NCBI GenBank assembly: GCA_024636395.1
Contig: JAGXHD010000048.1
Coordinates: 1 to 11,601, forward strand
DNA: 11,601 nucleotides
Reading direction: 5' to 3'
Origin: Sulfitobacter sp.
Lineage (GTDB): Bacteria; Pseudomonadota; Alphaproteobacteria; Rhodobacterales; Rhodobacteraceae
Below, in pieces: positions 1 to 7,015 of the stretch (positions within the stretch are counted from its first letter, which is position 1; each line of letters begins with the position of its first letter). The notes beneath the pieces were generated by a model, which saw only the letters and a program-made list of their open reading frames with translations, was not told where the DNA came from and searched no databases. The position numbers and the translations under genes are program-made.

Positions 1-1787
1 CCCAGACTGTCCCAGCGCAGGTGGTTTTGCTCGTTGAGTTGCTGGACATGCTTCGGTGCGGAACCGCCTGCCCCTGTCTCGAACAGACCGCCGCCGTTCA
101 TCAACTTGACGATCGACAGCATCTTTGCCGAGGTCGCAAGCTCGAGGATCGGGAAGAGGTCGGTAAGATAATCGCGCAGCACGTTGCCCGTGATTGCGAT
201 GGTGTTTTCGCCCTTCGTAATGATCTCGAAGGAGGCGCGTGTCGCCTCGCGCGGCGCCAGAATTTCGAATTTGTCAGTCACGCCCTTGGCCTCAAGGATC
301 GGTTTTACATAGGCGATCAGTTCGGCATCGTGGGCGCGGTCGGCATCGAGCCAGAAGATGGCGCGGCATCCTTCTGCGCGCTGCCGGTCGATGGCGAGGT
401 TCACCCAATCCTCAATCGGCGCCTTACGCGCGGAGGCGGAGCGCCAGATATCGCCGGCTTCAACCTCATGCTGGTGCAGCACGGTGCCATCGTCGAGGAT
501 CATCTTCACGGTACCCGCCTGCGCGATTTCGAAAGTGGTCGGGTGGGAGCCGTATTCTTCCGCCTTTTGTGCCATCAGGCCAACGTTCTGTACGGTGCCG
601 GCGGTGGCCGGGTTCATCTTGCCGTTCTCTTTGAAAAACTTGATCGTCTCGTCATAGACAGGTGCGTAGGAGTTGTCGGGGATCACGCAATTCGTGTCAG
701 AATCCTTGCCGTCCGGGCCCCAGCCTTTACCGCCTGCGCGGATGAGTGCGGGCATGGACGCATCGATGATCACATCAGAGGAGACGTGCAGGTTGGTGAT
801 GCCCTTATCGGAATCGACCATGTACATCGGCGGCCGCTCGGCCATGCAGGCTTCGATATCGACCATGATCGCCGCGTCGTCCTTGACGCGCGAGAGCAGA
901 TCGCCGAGCCCCGAGTTGGGGTTCACGCCCAGTTTCGCCAACGCCTCGCCATGCGCCTCGAACACCGGCGCCAGAAAGGCTTTTACAGCATGCCCGAAGA
1001 TGATCGGATCGGAGACCTTCATCATCGTCGCTTTCATGTGCAGCGAGAAAAGCGTGCCTTCGGCTTTGGTTTTCTCAATCTCGTCCGCGAGAAAGGCATT
1101 GAGTGCCGCGGCGCTCATGAAGGTGGCATCCACAACAGTGCCTGCGGGATAGCTGAGGCCCTCTTTCAGCACAGTATCGCCATCCGGCGTGCTCAGCACG
1201 ATCGAGGCAGTTGCGTCTTTTTCCAGCGTCACGGAAGTCTCGTTGGAGAAAAAATCTCCGCCATTCATGGCCGATACCGAGGTTTTGCTGTCAGCGGACC
1301 AGTCGCCCATACGGTGCGGGTTTTTCTGGGCGAAGCTTTTGACCGCCTTTGCGGCGCGGCGGTCCGAGTTTCCTTCGCGCAAAACCGGATTCACGGCGGA
1401 GCCTTTAATCCCGTCATACTTCGCGCGCACGGCTTTTTCTGCATCAGTGGTGGGCGTCTCCGGATAATCAGGCAAGGCAAATCCCTTCGCCTGGAGCTCC
1501 CTAACAGCTGCGACCAGCTGGGGTACGGAGGCCGAAATGTTGGGCAGCTTGATCACATTTGCATCTGCCGTCTTTACCAGTTCGCCAAGCTCGGCCAGAT
1601 CATCCGGCTGGCGCTGTGCCGCGTCCAGATATTCCGGGAAAGTCGCGAGGATACGGCCCGCAAGGCTTATATCTTTGGTCGTGACCGAAACACCGGCTGC
1701 GTCCGCAAATTTCTGGATGATGGGCAGGAACGAAGCAGAGGCCAGTTCCGGCGCTTCGTCGACCTTGGTGTAAATGATATCGGACAT
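1..1787 (-). CDS. icd: Monomeric NADP-dependent isocitrate dehydrogenase, 3' end cut by window edge
   Basis: Oxidative decarboxylation of isocitrate to 2-oxoglutarate with NADP+ in the cytosolic TCA cycle. The minus frame gives 595 residues from the ATG at 1787; the monomeric family is about 740 residues long, so roughly the last 145 lie beyond base 1. Family signatures are clear: GSAVNPVLREGNSDRRA at residues 129-145 (substrate loop with its Ser and Arg residues), SLHMKATMMKVSDPIIFGH at about 248-266, VDSDKGITNLHV at about 324-335, IIDASMPALIRAGGKGWGPD at about 340-359, and HLRWDSL at the visible end. The start is supported by TAAGGAG six bases upstream of ATG. The fold is unrelated in sequence to the common dimeric IDH. 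A GTATAC double palindrome lies 61-76 bases upstream of the ATG. Identification is very secure; only the C-terminus is unseen. Confidence 0.97.
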   Translation of the reverse strand, partial: MSDIIYTKVDEAPELASASFLPIIQKFADAAGVSVTTKDISLAGRILATFPEYLDAAQRQPDDLAELGELVKTADANVIKLPNISASVPQLVAAVRELQAKGFALPDYPETPTTDAEKAVRAKYDGIKGSAVNPVLREGNSDRRAAKAVKSFAQKNPHRMGDWSADSKTSVSAMNGGDFFSNETSVTLEKDATASIVLSTPDGDTVLKEGLSYPAGTVVDATFMSAAALNAFLADEIEKTKAEGTLFSLHMKATMMKVSDPIIFGHAVKAFLAPVFEAHGEALAKLGVNPNSGLGDLLSRVKDDAAIMVDIEACMAERPPMYMVDSDKGITNLHVSSDVIIDASMPALIRAGGKGWGPDGKDSDTNCVIPDNSYAPVYDETIKFFKENGKMNPATAGTVQNVGLMAQKAEEYGSHPTTFEIAQAGTVKMILDDGTVLHQHEVEAGDIWRSASARKAPIEDWVNLAIDRQRAEGCRAIFWLDADRAHDAELIAYVKPILEAKGVTDKFEILAPREATRASFEIITKGENTIAITGNVLRDYLTDLFPILELATSAKMLSIVKLMNGGGLFETGAGGSAPKHVQQLNEQNHLRWDSL

Positions 1788-1847
1788 TGGACACTCCTTA
1801 AGATTGCATTTTCCTTTTCATAGCGGAGAGAAATAAAAAGGTCGACA

Positions 1848-1864
1848 GTATACATTGGTATACA
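1848..1864 (-). promoter_or_regulatory. GTATAC double palindrome upstream of icd, candidate operator/promoter
   Basis: On the minus strand the sequence reads TGTATACCAATGTATACT: two copies of the heptamer TGTATAC separated by three bases. Each core is the perfect palindrome GTATAC, and the centres are 10 bp apart, one helical turn. TATACT at the icd-proximal end resembles a -10 box (5 of 6), but I find no good -35 at 16-18 bp. GTATAC-centred palindromes are typical of GntR-family operators; assigning one here is inference, and no regulator gene is adjacent. Confidence 0.4.
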
Positions 1865-2026
1865 CTTTGAAATTTAGGCTGTTTCCGTGATGCAGAGCGG
1901 CGTGGCGCGTAGGGATCAGAGTACACGCCCCATTTGCGGCAATCCTCATGAGGGAAGGACTGCACCACACTCTCCACTGAGATAGGAGCGGCCGAGAGTG
2001 CTCCGCACCACGCAGCTCGCCTGAAA

Positions 2027-2932
2027 CTACGACGTGTCCCCCGACCGCAGCTGTTTCGCGATGCTTTTGGCAGCGTCAAATGCACGCTTTCGGTGCGCGA
2101 TCTCTTCCGCAGAGAGCTTTGCCGCATTCGAGTAATCTTGCTTCCACGCGTCCGCGCCGTTCCACTTCAATGGTGTCTGCACTGTCGTGCGCGGACCGTC
2201 AGCGTTTTTCAGAACATCCAGCGCAAGGTTCAGGATCATGCGCTGCGAGTCGGGGTCATGCGGCCTGCCCGCAGAATTGCCGAGCGGGAAGTCACTGAAG
2301 ACGAAACGCGGCACACCGACATGCTCGACAATATCTTTTGCCGCGCCCATGACAACCGTCGCGATTCCGCCCGCTTCCAATACACGCGCCGCGAGCGAGA
2401 CGGATTGATGGCAGACAGGGCAATTCGGAACCAGTATGACCGCATCGACACCTTCCGCCTTGCATCGAGCGAGAAGCGCGGCCGCATCCACCTCGAGAGT
2501 AGTCCGCGCGGAGCGATTTGTCGGCAGTCCGAAAAACTGTTCAGCAAGCTGTCCGATGCGGCCCTCGAGCGCGGCCTGCCTCATCGCTTCAAGCGGAAAA
2601 TAGGCTTCCTGATCCTCGGCAGTGGTGTGATCGCGGTCTATCGCAATGTGCGAAATCCGCAGATCTGGCACCTCAACTGTGGAGCCGGTATAGACCTCGT
2701 AGAATTTTGCGGCTGAATTATAGGGCGCCCCCGGCTCCTGATCACCATTCTCCGCCCGAAACGGCGCCGCCGTGGTAACCAAGGCGACCACACTCTCATT
2801 CAATGGCTTTTTCAGTGCTTGAAATGGCACATCTTCGAAGGCAGCCCAGACATAGGGTGCACCATAGCCCAGCGCCCAATAGTACTCACGCGTGCGCTTG
2901 ATGTACTCGATCGGCGGATCGTTCTCTTCCAT
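2027..2932 (-). CDS. Glycine/sarcosine/betaine reductase selenoprotein B family protein, Cys-containing form
   Basis: A 301-residue cytosolic protein related to GrdB/PrdB, the selenoprotein subunits of glycine and D-proline reductase. Supporting segments are SHIAIDRDH (94-102), YFPLEAMRQAALEGRIGQLA (111-130), GVDAVILVPNCPVCHQS (161-177) and the C-terminal FPLGNSAGRPHDP (215-227). The GrdB redox motif is UxxCxxC; here it is C171-P-V-C174-H-Q-S177, so the Sec position is an ordinary Cys and the last Cys is Ser. No in-frame UGA occurs. I start at the ATG at 2932, with GAGGGATGGGA just upstream; a TTG at 2947 would add five residues. No GrdA, GrdC or GrdD partner is nearby, so classical glycine reductase is unlikely. 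A CxxC redox role is inferred and the substrate is unknown. It lies upstream of icd on the same strand, 239 bases away. Confidence 0.85.
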   Translation of the reverse strand: MEENDPPIEYIKRTREYYWALGYGAPYVWAAFEDVPFQALKKPLNESVVALVTTAAPFRAENGDQEPGAPYNSAAKFYEVYTGSTVEVPDLRISHIAIDRDHTTAEDQEAYFPLEAMRQAALEGRIGQLAEQFFGLPTNRSARTTLEVDAAALLARCKAEGVDAVILVPNCPVCHQSVSLAARVLEAGGIATVVMGAAKDIVEHVGVPRFVFSDFPLGNSAGRPHDPDSQRMILNLALDVLKNADGPRTTVQTPLKWNGADAWKQDYSNAAKLSAEEIAHRKRAFDAAKSIAKQLRSGDTS

Positions 2933-3720
2933 TGTCCCATCCCTCAACGGCCAGTGCTTTGAGCCGATCTTATGTTTTCGATCCTGAAAGCCTGACTGGT
3001 CACCTATAAAATCAAATCCAGTATGACACGATTGAGGTCTTCTGCGCTGCCTCCGCCGGTAGTGAGCCTGCCTCGCTAGCCTTACCGCTCATTTCAGTGT
3101 CTTGGCTGACGGTACCGTGGTCGCCTGTATCCAAACAAGCCTAGCCTCTTGCACAGGCACACCATCGAACGGACCTGACGGCAACCTACGACCAACCCGC
3201 AACCTGTCTTAGCCTCAAGAGCGAAATTTTAGCTTGCCGCTGGAACAACCGAAATGCAACATGCCAGCGCCTGTGGCTGCTTTTGGATCACAGGGCTCCG
3301 ATATTCTCTGCCAAATCATCGCCAGTCCGACGCGCGGAGCGCGGCAATTGAGGTCTCCTTGCAAAATTTGTAACGGTTGTTGGGCGCATCTTCCGGAAAC
3401 AATGCCCAAGATGCTCCACGTTCTTCGGTGCAATCGCCCGTGACCAAATAGGCTCACCAAGGCAAGCATAATACGAAGGCCAGAAACCTGTGCTTTTTAG
3501 ATCTGCGTTTGCGGAATCTGAGCCAAAGGCCAAACAGTATCAGCACCGCTTATCAATCCAGCACGCGGCAAGTATCTGCTGCTTTATTAGACATAGCATG
3601 GCACTTCGCAGCCCCCTGTCCGCGTATTTGTTAACATCGCCTGTTCTTCCATTTCACCGCATTTAGTTAATCAGGTAGTCGAAGAACTGTTCGGCGAACC
3701 AAAGCTAAATGGAGAATTTC
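2933..3720. other. Intergenic region of about 790 bases with no recognised gene
   Basis: This stretch separates the divergent GrdB-like gene and the ABC operon. Several short open frames exist (for example minus 3215-3469 and 3288-3533, plus 3234-3443), but they overlap one another, lack convincing ribosome sites and resemble no family I know. Stop codons are frequent in all frames. It must contain promoters for both flanking genes, but I could not place a convincing -35/-10 pair. No tRNA, terminator or long repeat was seen. It could be decayed coding sequence. Confidence 0.5.
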
Positions 3721-4572
3721 ATGAATTTGCACAATTTGCGGCGCCCTCTTTGGACAGCTGCACTGACGTTGGGGTTGGCTTTGACCGCTGGCGGCAGTTT
3801 CGCACAGAACACGCTGGAACAGATCCGCGCCGCAGGTAAGGTCACGGTTGCCACAGAGGCGGCTTTCCCACCATTTGAGTTCGTTGAAGACGGAGAGATC
3901 GTTGGATATGGCAAAGATCTTCTGACGGAAGTGGTCGCTGAAATGGGCGTCGAACTCGATCAACTCGATCTGCCTTGGCAAGGCGTCCTTCCCGGTCTTT
4001 TGGCGAAAAAGTTCGACTTCGTGGCGACCACTGTGGCAATCAACGAAGAGCGTGCGCAGCGGTATGCCTACACCATGCCGATGGCCGATGGGCAGCCTTA
4101 TTTCGCGACCCGCGTCGGCACGGAACTTATGTCGGAAGATGATTTGGCCGGTCTCAAAGTCGGCACCCAGCTGGCATCATTCGCCGAGCCGATCGCACGC
4201 GCTTTGGACGAACGCCTGACGGCGGAGGGCGAAGGCTTTGGTGAACTGAAACTCTATCCGTCATTCCCCGACGCCTATGTGGCCCTCGCGACGGGCGAAG
4301 TGGACGCGGTCATTCAGGCATTGCCGTCGCTGGCTGTGTTGGTCAAGGAACGCCCCGAAGTGTTCGCCTTGGGCAAGCCGGTGAAAACTGGCGTAAGCTA
4401 CACCTATCTTGCATGGGTGACCCGTCCCGATGATCTGGAACTGCGGGACTTCATCTCTTCCGTGTTCCTTAAAATGCGTGATGACGGTCGCATGGCCGCC
4501 CTCCAGCAGAAATGGTTTGGGTTTGAGATGGAAATCCCGACCGAAGGCTATCTTCCTCCGGGCTCTTTCTAA
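3721..4572 (+). CDS. ABC transporter periplasmic substrate-binding protein, polar amino acid (SBP_bac_3) family
   Basis: Captures the ligand in the periplasm for the importer encoded next. I choose the ATG at 3721 (283 residues) because GGAG sits six bases upstream, overlapping the codon after the alternative ATG at 3709. Residues 1-28 form a Sec signal peptide (basic NLRR, hydrophobic WTAALTLGLALTAG, cleavage at about SFA28-Q29). Family features are ATEAAFPPFEF (44-54), GYGKDLLTEVV (62-72), PWQGVLPGLLAKKFD (85-99), INEERA with R111 at the carboxylate-binding Arg position, the GEVDAVI hinge segment (192-198) and QQKWFG (262-267). At the position equivalent to the amino-group-binding Asp (D157 of E. 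coli GlnH) this protein has A200, in DAVIQALP. The usual FSDPYY is replaced by YTMPMADGQPYF. The fold is secure; the ligand is unknown and may lack an alpha-amino group. Confidence 0.92.
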   Translation: MNLHNLRRPLWTAALTLGLALTAGGSFAQNTLEQIRAAGKVTVATEAAFPPFEFVEDGEIVGYGKDLLTEVVAEMGVELDQLDLPWQGVLPGLLAKKFDFVATTVAINEERAQRYAYTMPMADGQPYFATRVGTELMSEDDLAGLKVGTQLASFAEPIARALDERLTAEGEGFGELKLYPSFPDAYVALATGEVDAVIQALPSLAVLVKERPEVFALGKPVKTGVSYTYLAWVTRPDDLELRDFISSVFLKMRDDGRMAALQQKWFGFEMEIPTEGYLPPGSF

Positions 4573-4587
4573 GGGCTTACCTGTTCA

Positions 4588-5247
4588 ATGGGTTTTGACA
4601 TTGCCTTTGTGCTTGCGGCGCTACCGGATGTTGGCGCCGCAAGTCTTATCAATGCATGGATGGCGATCATCATCTGCCTATTCGCATTGGCGACCGGGAT
4701 CGGTCTAACGCTGGTCCGGTCGTTGAAGATCAGGGCCATCAATGCCGTGGTCGACATATTCATCAGCTTTGTGCGCGGGACACCGATCCTGATCCAGATA
4801 TTTCCGTGTTACTACGTTTTGCCGCTTGTCGGTCTGGATCTCAATCCGACCACTGCTGGGATTGTCGCGATTTCCCTGAACTCCGGTGTCTTCATCACCG
4901 AGAATTTCCGCGGTGCATTGTCCGCACTGGATGACGGTCCAATCGAGGCTGCAACAGCGCTCGCCCTCACACCCGCAATGATCTGGTATCTGGTGATACT
5001 GCCGCAACTTCTGCGACGGACACTTCCGATGTTGGTCAGCGAAGGCACAGTGATCCTGAAAAATACCGCTCTTTTGTCGGTCATCACCGTGACTGAAGGG
5101 TTCCGAGTGGCTCAGCAGATCGGTGGGGCCACGTTCCGTCCCTTCGAGCCTTTGATTGCCGTCGCCATATGCTTTCTGGCGCTCAACCTCATTCTGGTCG
5201 GATTTGGCAACCTGCTCGAGCGGCGCAACGCAGCGATGGTGCGCTAG
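4588..5247 (+). CDS. ABC transporter permease 1, polar amino acid (HisM/GlnP-like) family
   Basis: A 219-residue inner-membrane subunit of the importer, with hydrophobic segments at about 21-43, 51-62, 68-83, 88-104 and 187-207. RGTPILIQ (63-70) is the conserved segment of this permease family. The cytoplasmic EAA loop that docks on the ATPase is E120-A-A-TAL-A126 followed by VILPQ (136-140); the invariant Gly of EAA-xxx-G is Ala126. It begins 15 bases after the binding-protein stop, with AAGGG somewhat far upstream, and is probably translated in the same mRNA. It pairs with the next gene as a heterodimer. Confidence 0.93.
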   Translation: MGFDIAFVLAALPDVGAASLINAWMAIIICLFALATGIGLTLVRSLKIRAINAVVDIFISFVRGTPILIQIFPCYYVLPLVGLDLNPTTAGIVAISLNSGVFITENFRGALSALDDGPIEAATALALTPAMIWYLVILPQLLRRTLPMLVSEGTVILKNTALLSVITVTEGFRVAQQIGGATFRPFEPLIAVAICFLALNLILVGFGNLLERRNAAMVR

Positions 5248-5250
5248 CAG

Positions 5251-5985
5251 ATGCAACTGGACCCCACAGTCATTACCGACAGCTGGCAGCTCTTCGTGAC
5301 GGGTGCTTTCATCACATTGCAACTGAGCTTGATTTCCTTCGTCCTTGGGCTTCTGCTGGCGGTTCCAGTGGCAGCTCTGTCCATGAGCAGCCACGCTGTT
5401 CTGAACGGCATTGCGATCCTGTATCTGGCCATCATCCGAGGTGTGCCCTTCATCGCAATCGTGTTCATCGTCCACTACGGGACGGCTACGATGGGCGCAC
5501 GCACCCCGGCGTTCTGGAGTGGCGTGATCGCACTCACGCTCTTTGCCAGCGCCTATTTCTCCGAAGTCATCCGCAGCACGGTATCCGCTTTGCCGCCGGG
5601 ACAATGGGACAGCGGGCGAGTCGTGGGAATGTCCCGGTTGCAAACCTTGCGGTATATCATCATTCCTCAAAGCCTGGGGCCCATGATCCCGCCGGGGGTC
5701 AACGTGACCATCATGATGATCAAGGAAAGCTCAGTCATCAGTGCAATTACCGTGGGAGAACTGACCTATCAGGGTCTTGTCGTTCAGGGCAACACATTCG
5801 CCCCGTTCGAAGTCTTCATAACGGTCGCATTAATCTACTGGGGCATCACGCTGGCTTTTTCGCGAGTTGCGATCTGGGCGGAGCGGCGCATCGGCGCATC
5901 GCAACGCAGCATCCGGCCCGTAGGAGGCATCGCGGAGCGCTATCTGACGCTGAGCAGGCCGAAGCGCAGGGCCGAAAAATCATGA
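5251..5985 (+). CDS. ABC transporter permease 2, polar amino acid (HisQ/GlnP-like) family
   Basis: Second membrane subunit, 244 residues, with hydrophobic segments at about 15-43, 52-76, 90-104 and 187-208. The docking loop reads LPPGQW-D120-S-G-RVV-G126 followed by IIIPQ (136-140). The Gly is kept but E-A-A has become D-S-G, the reverse of permease 1, whose EAA is intact and Gly lost. RGVPFI replaces the usual RGTPxL. The ATG lies three bases after the permease 1 stop (TAG CAG ATG) without a clear Shine-Dalgarno, so translational coupling is likely. A basic cytoplasmic tail of about 35 residues (210-244) is longer than in permease 1. Confidence 0.93.
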   Translation: MQLDPTVITDSWQLFVTGAFITLQLSLISFVLGLLLAVPVAALSMSSHAVLNGIAILYLAIIRGVPFIAIVFIVHYGTATMGARTPAFWSGVIALTLFASAYFSEVIRSTVSALPPGQWDSGRVVGMSRLQTLRYIIIPQSLGPMIPPGVNVTIMMIKESSVISAITVGELTYQGLVVQGNTFAPFEVFITVALIYWGITLAFSRVAIWAERRIGASQRSIRPVGGIAERYLTLSRPKRRAEKS

Positions 5986-6755
5986 TAGACCCATCGGTCC
6001 TTTCGCTGTCAGCCAAGGCATTGGTCAGAACAGTTGGTGACACCCGCATATTGGACGACATCTATCTGGACGTTCCACGCGGGCAGTCAGTTTGCATTCT
6101 GGGGCGGTCAGGCTCGGGCAAAAGCTCTCTGCTGCGGGCTTTGGCTCTGCTTGATCCCCTGTCGGACGGCTTCATCAAAATCGAAGGCAATGCCTTCGGG
6201 CGCGACATGAATGCCCAGGGGCTCGTGAAACATCAGACACAAGCGGAGATTGATCAGATCCGCTCGCGCATTGGTTTCGTTTTTCAGGATTTCAGCCTCT
6301 GGCCACACCTCAGCGTGCGTGACAACATTTCATTGGCGCAGCGGATCGTCCTGCGGCGCGCTCCACTTGAAATCAATGAGACCACCAACGGGATCATGTC
6401 AAAGCTCAGCATCACCAATCTGGCTGACAAACACCCCGGTCAACTCTCGGGTGGTCAGAAACAAAGGGTTGCGGTCGCGCGGGCGCTGGCTCTCAGCCCG
6501 GCCTTGATGCTGTTTGACGAGCCCACATCGGCGCTTGATCCAGAACTTGTCGGTGATGTGTTGGCTTTGCTTCTAGAGCTTAAGGCGGAGGGCATGACGA
6601 CGCTGACCGTCACTCACGAGATGTCTTTTGCCAGAAGACTTGCGGACCGCATCATCTTTCTCGAGAAAGGCCGGATCATTGCGGATGGGCCTCCCGCCGA
6701 CATTATCGATCAATCCAATGATCCCCGGCTCAAGCAATTTTTCAAGTTAATCTGA
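5982..6755 (+). CDS. ABC transporter ATP-binding protein, polar amino acid (GlnQ/HisP-like) family
   Basis: Cytoplasmic ATPase powering the importer, 257 residues. Motifs are all intact: Walker A GRSGSGKSS (41-49), Q-loop Gln102 in FQDF, signature LSGGQ (155-159), Walker B LMLFDE (175-180), D-loop SALD (183-186) and switch His212 in VTHEM. The ATG at 5982 overlaps the permease 2 stop as ATGA. The open frame extends far upstream inside permease 2, but that part is out-of-frame shadow without family similarity. The insert between Walker A and the Q-loop (about 72-93) is somewhat long, as often in HisP-type ATPases that handle non-standard solutes. No terminator is evident downstream, where an oxygenase-like remnant begins at once. 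Confidence 0.95.
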   Translation: MIDPSVLSLSAKALVRTVGDTRILDDIYLDVPRGQSVCILGRSGSGKSSLLRALALLDPLSDGFIKIEGNAFGRDMNAQGLVKHQTQAEIDQIRSRIGFVFQDFSLWPHLSVRDNISLAQRIVLRRAPLEINETTNGIMSKLSITNLADKHPGQLSGGQKQRVAVARALALSPALMLFDEPTSALDPELVGDVLALLLELKAEGMTTLTVTHEMSFARRLADRIIFLEKGRIIADGPPADIIDQSNDPRLKQFFKLI

Positions 6756-6993
6756 GTGTCAAAGGACTGAGGTCTTCCAGCAAAGCGGAACACTTGTAGA
6801 TGCAGCAACGCCGGCTACTAAACTCATTGGCTTCCCAGCAGCGAGAAAGGCCGCTATCTGGCACACCCGCAGTGTGTTTCATCACCATGATGTCCCTGTT
6901 GCGGACATAGCTGATGGTGGGCGTCTCGTTTTGAACGGCTGGTTCGCAGCGACGCCTGAAGGCGTGTGCCTGCAAGAGCCGATTGCGGCCTAG
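6756..6993 (+). pseudogene. C-terminal remnant resembling a 2OG-Fe(II) oxygenase, no start codon
   Basis: The plus frame in phase with base 6850 is open from the stop at 6748-6750 to TAG at 6991-6993 and has no in-frame ATG. It reads in part GTLVDAATPATKLIGFPAAR, then KAAIWHTRSVFHHHDVPVAD, then GGRLVLNGWFAATPEG. The order Leu-rich strand, His followed by V/P-V, then GR-L-LNGWF matches the end of the double-stranded beta-helix in prolyl-4-hydroxylase-like 2OG-Fe(II) oxygenases, where the distal iron His precedes an RxSLNGWF-type strand. The N-terminal part with the HxD motif is missing; the intact ATPase gene occupies that space. I read it as a 3' fragment left by deletion or recombination. 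Identification rests on remembered family patterns only. Confidence 0.45.
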
Positions 6994-7015
6994 CAAGAAG
7001 GCATCAATCAGCCTG

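Noticed and set aside
21..1823. 600-codon open frame on the plus strand
   Set aside because: It is exactly codon-aligned antisense to icd (both frames share codon boundaries). In that register plus-strand stops need TTA, CTA or TCA codons in icd, which this GC-rich gene avoids. The translated product resembles no family, while the minus frame is a clear monomeric IDH.
1968..2000. CACTCTC/GAGAGTG inverted repeat after the GrdB-like gene as a terminator
   Set aside because: A seven-base arm with a 19-base loop and no U-tract is too weak to call.
1798..2127. 109-codon minus-strand frame overlapping the end of the GrdB-like gene
   Set aside because: Arg/Ser-rich shadow frame without a ribosome site; it overlaps a conserved coding region in another frame.
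2093..2716. 207-codon plus-strand frame
   Set aside because: Antisense shadow of the GrdB-like gene, Arg-rich and with no family resemblance.
3215..3533. Small overlapping frames in the long spacer
   Set aside because: Mutually overlapping, no ribosome sites, no recognisable motifs; described only as unexplained spacer.
4705..5670. 321-codon minus-strand open frame across the permease genes
   Set aside because: Composition is that of a shadow frame (Asp/His/Gln-rich, no family features), and it runs antisense to two clear permeases.
5169..5981. Upstream extension of the ATPase reading frame as a 528-residue fusion
   Set aside because: The first 271 codons overlap permease 2 out of frame and have no domain resemblance; the ATGA overlap at 5982 gives a normal-length ATPase.
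3721..6755. Assignment of the ABC operon to ectoine, glutamine or histidine uptake
   Set aside because: The binding-protein pocket is atypical and no metabolic partner gene is intact nearby, so no specific ligand can be supported.
6742..6996. 84-codon minus-strand frame between the ATPase and the hydrolase
   Set aside because: Antisense to the oxygenase-like remnant, whose plus frame shows a recognisable family pattern while this one does not.
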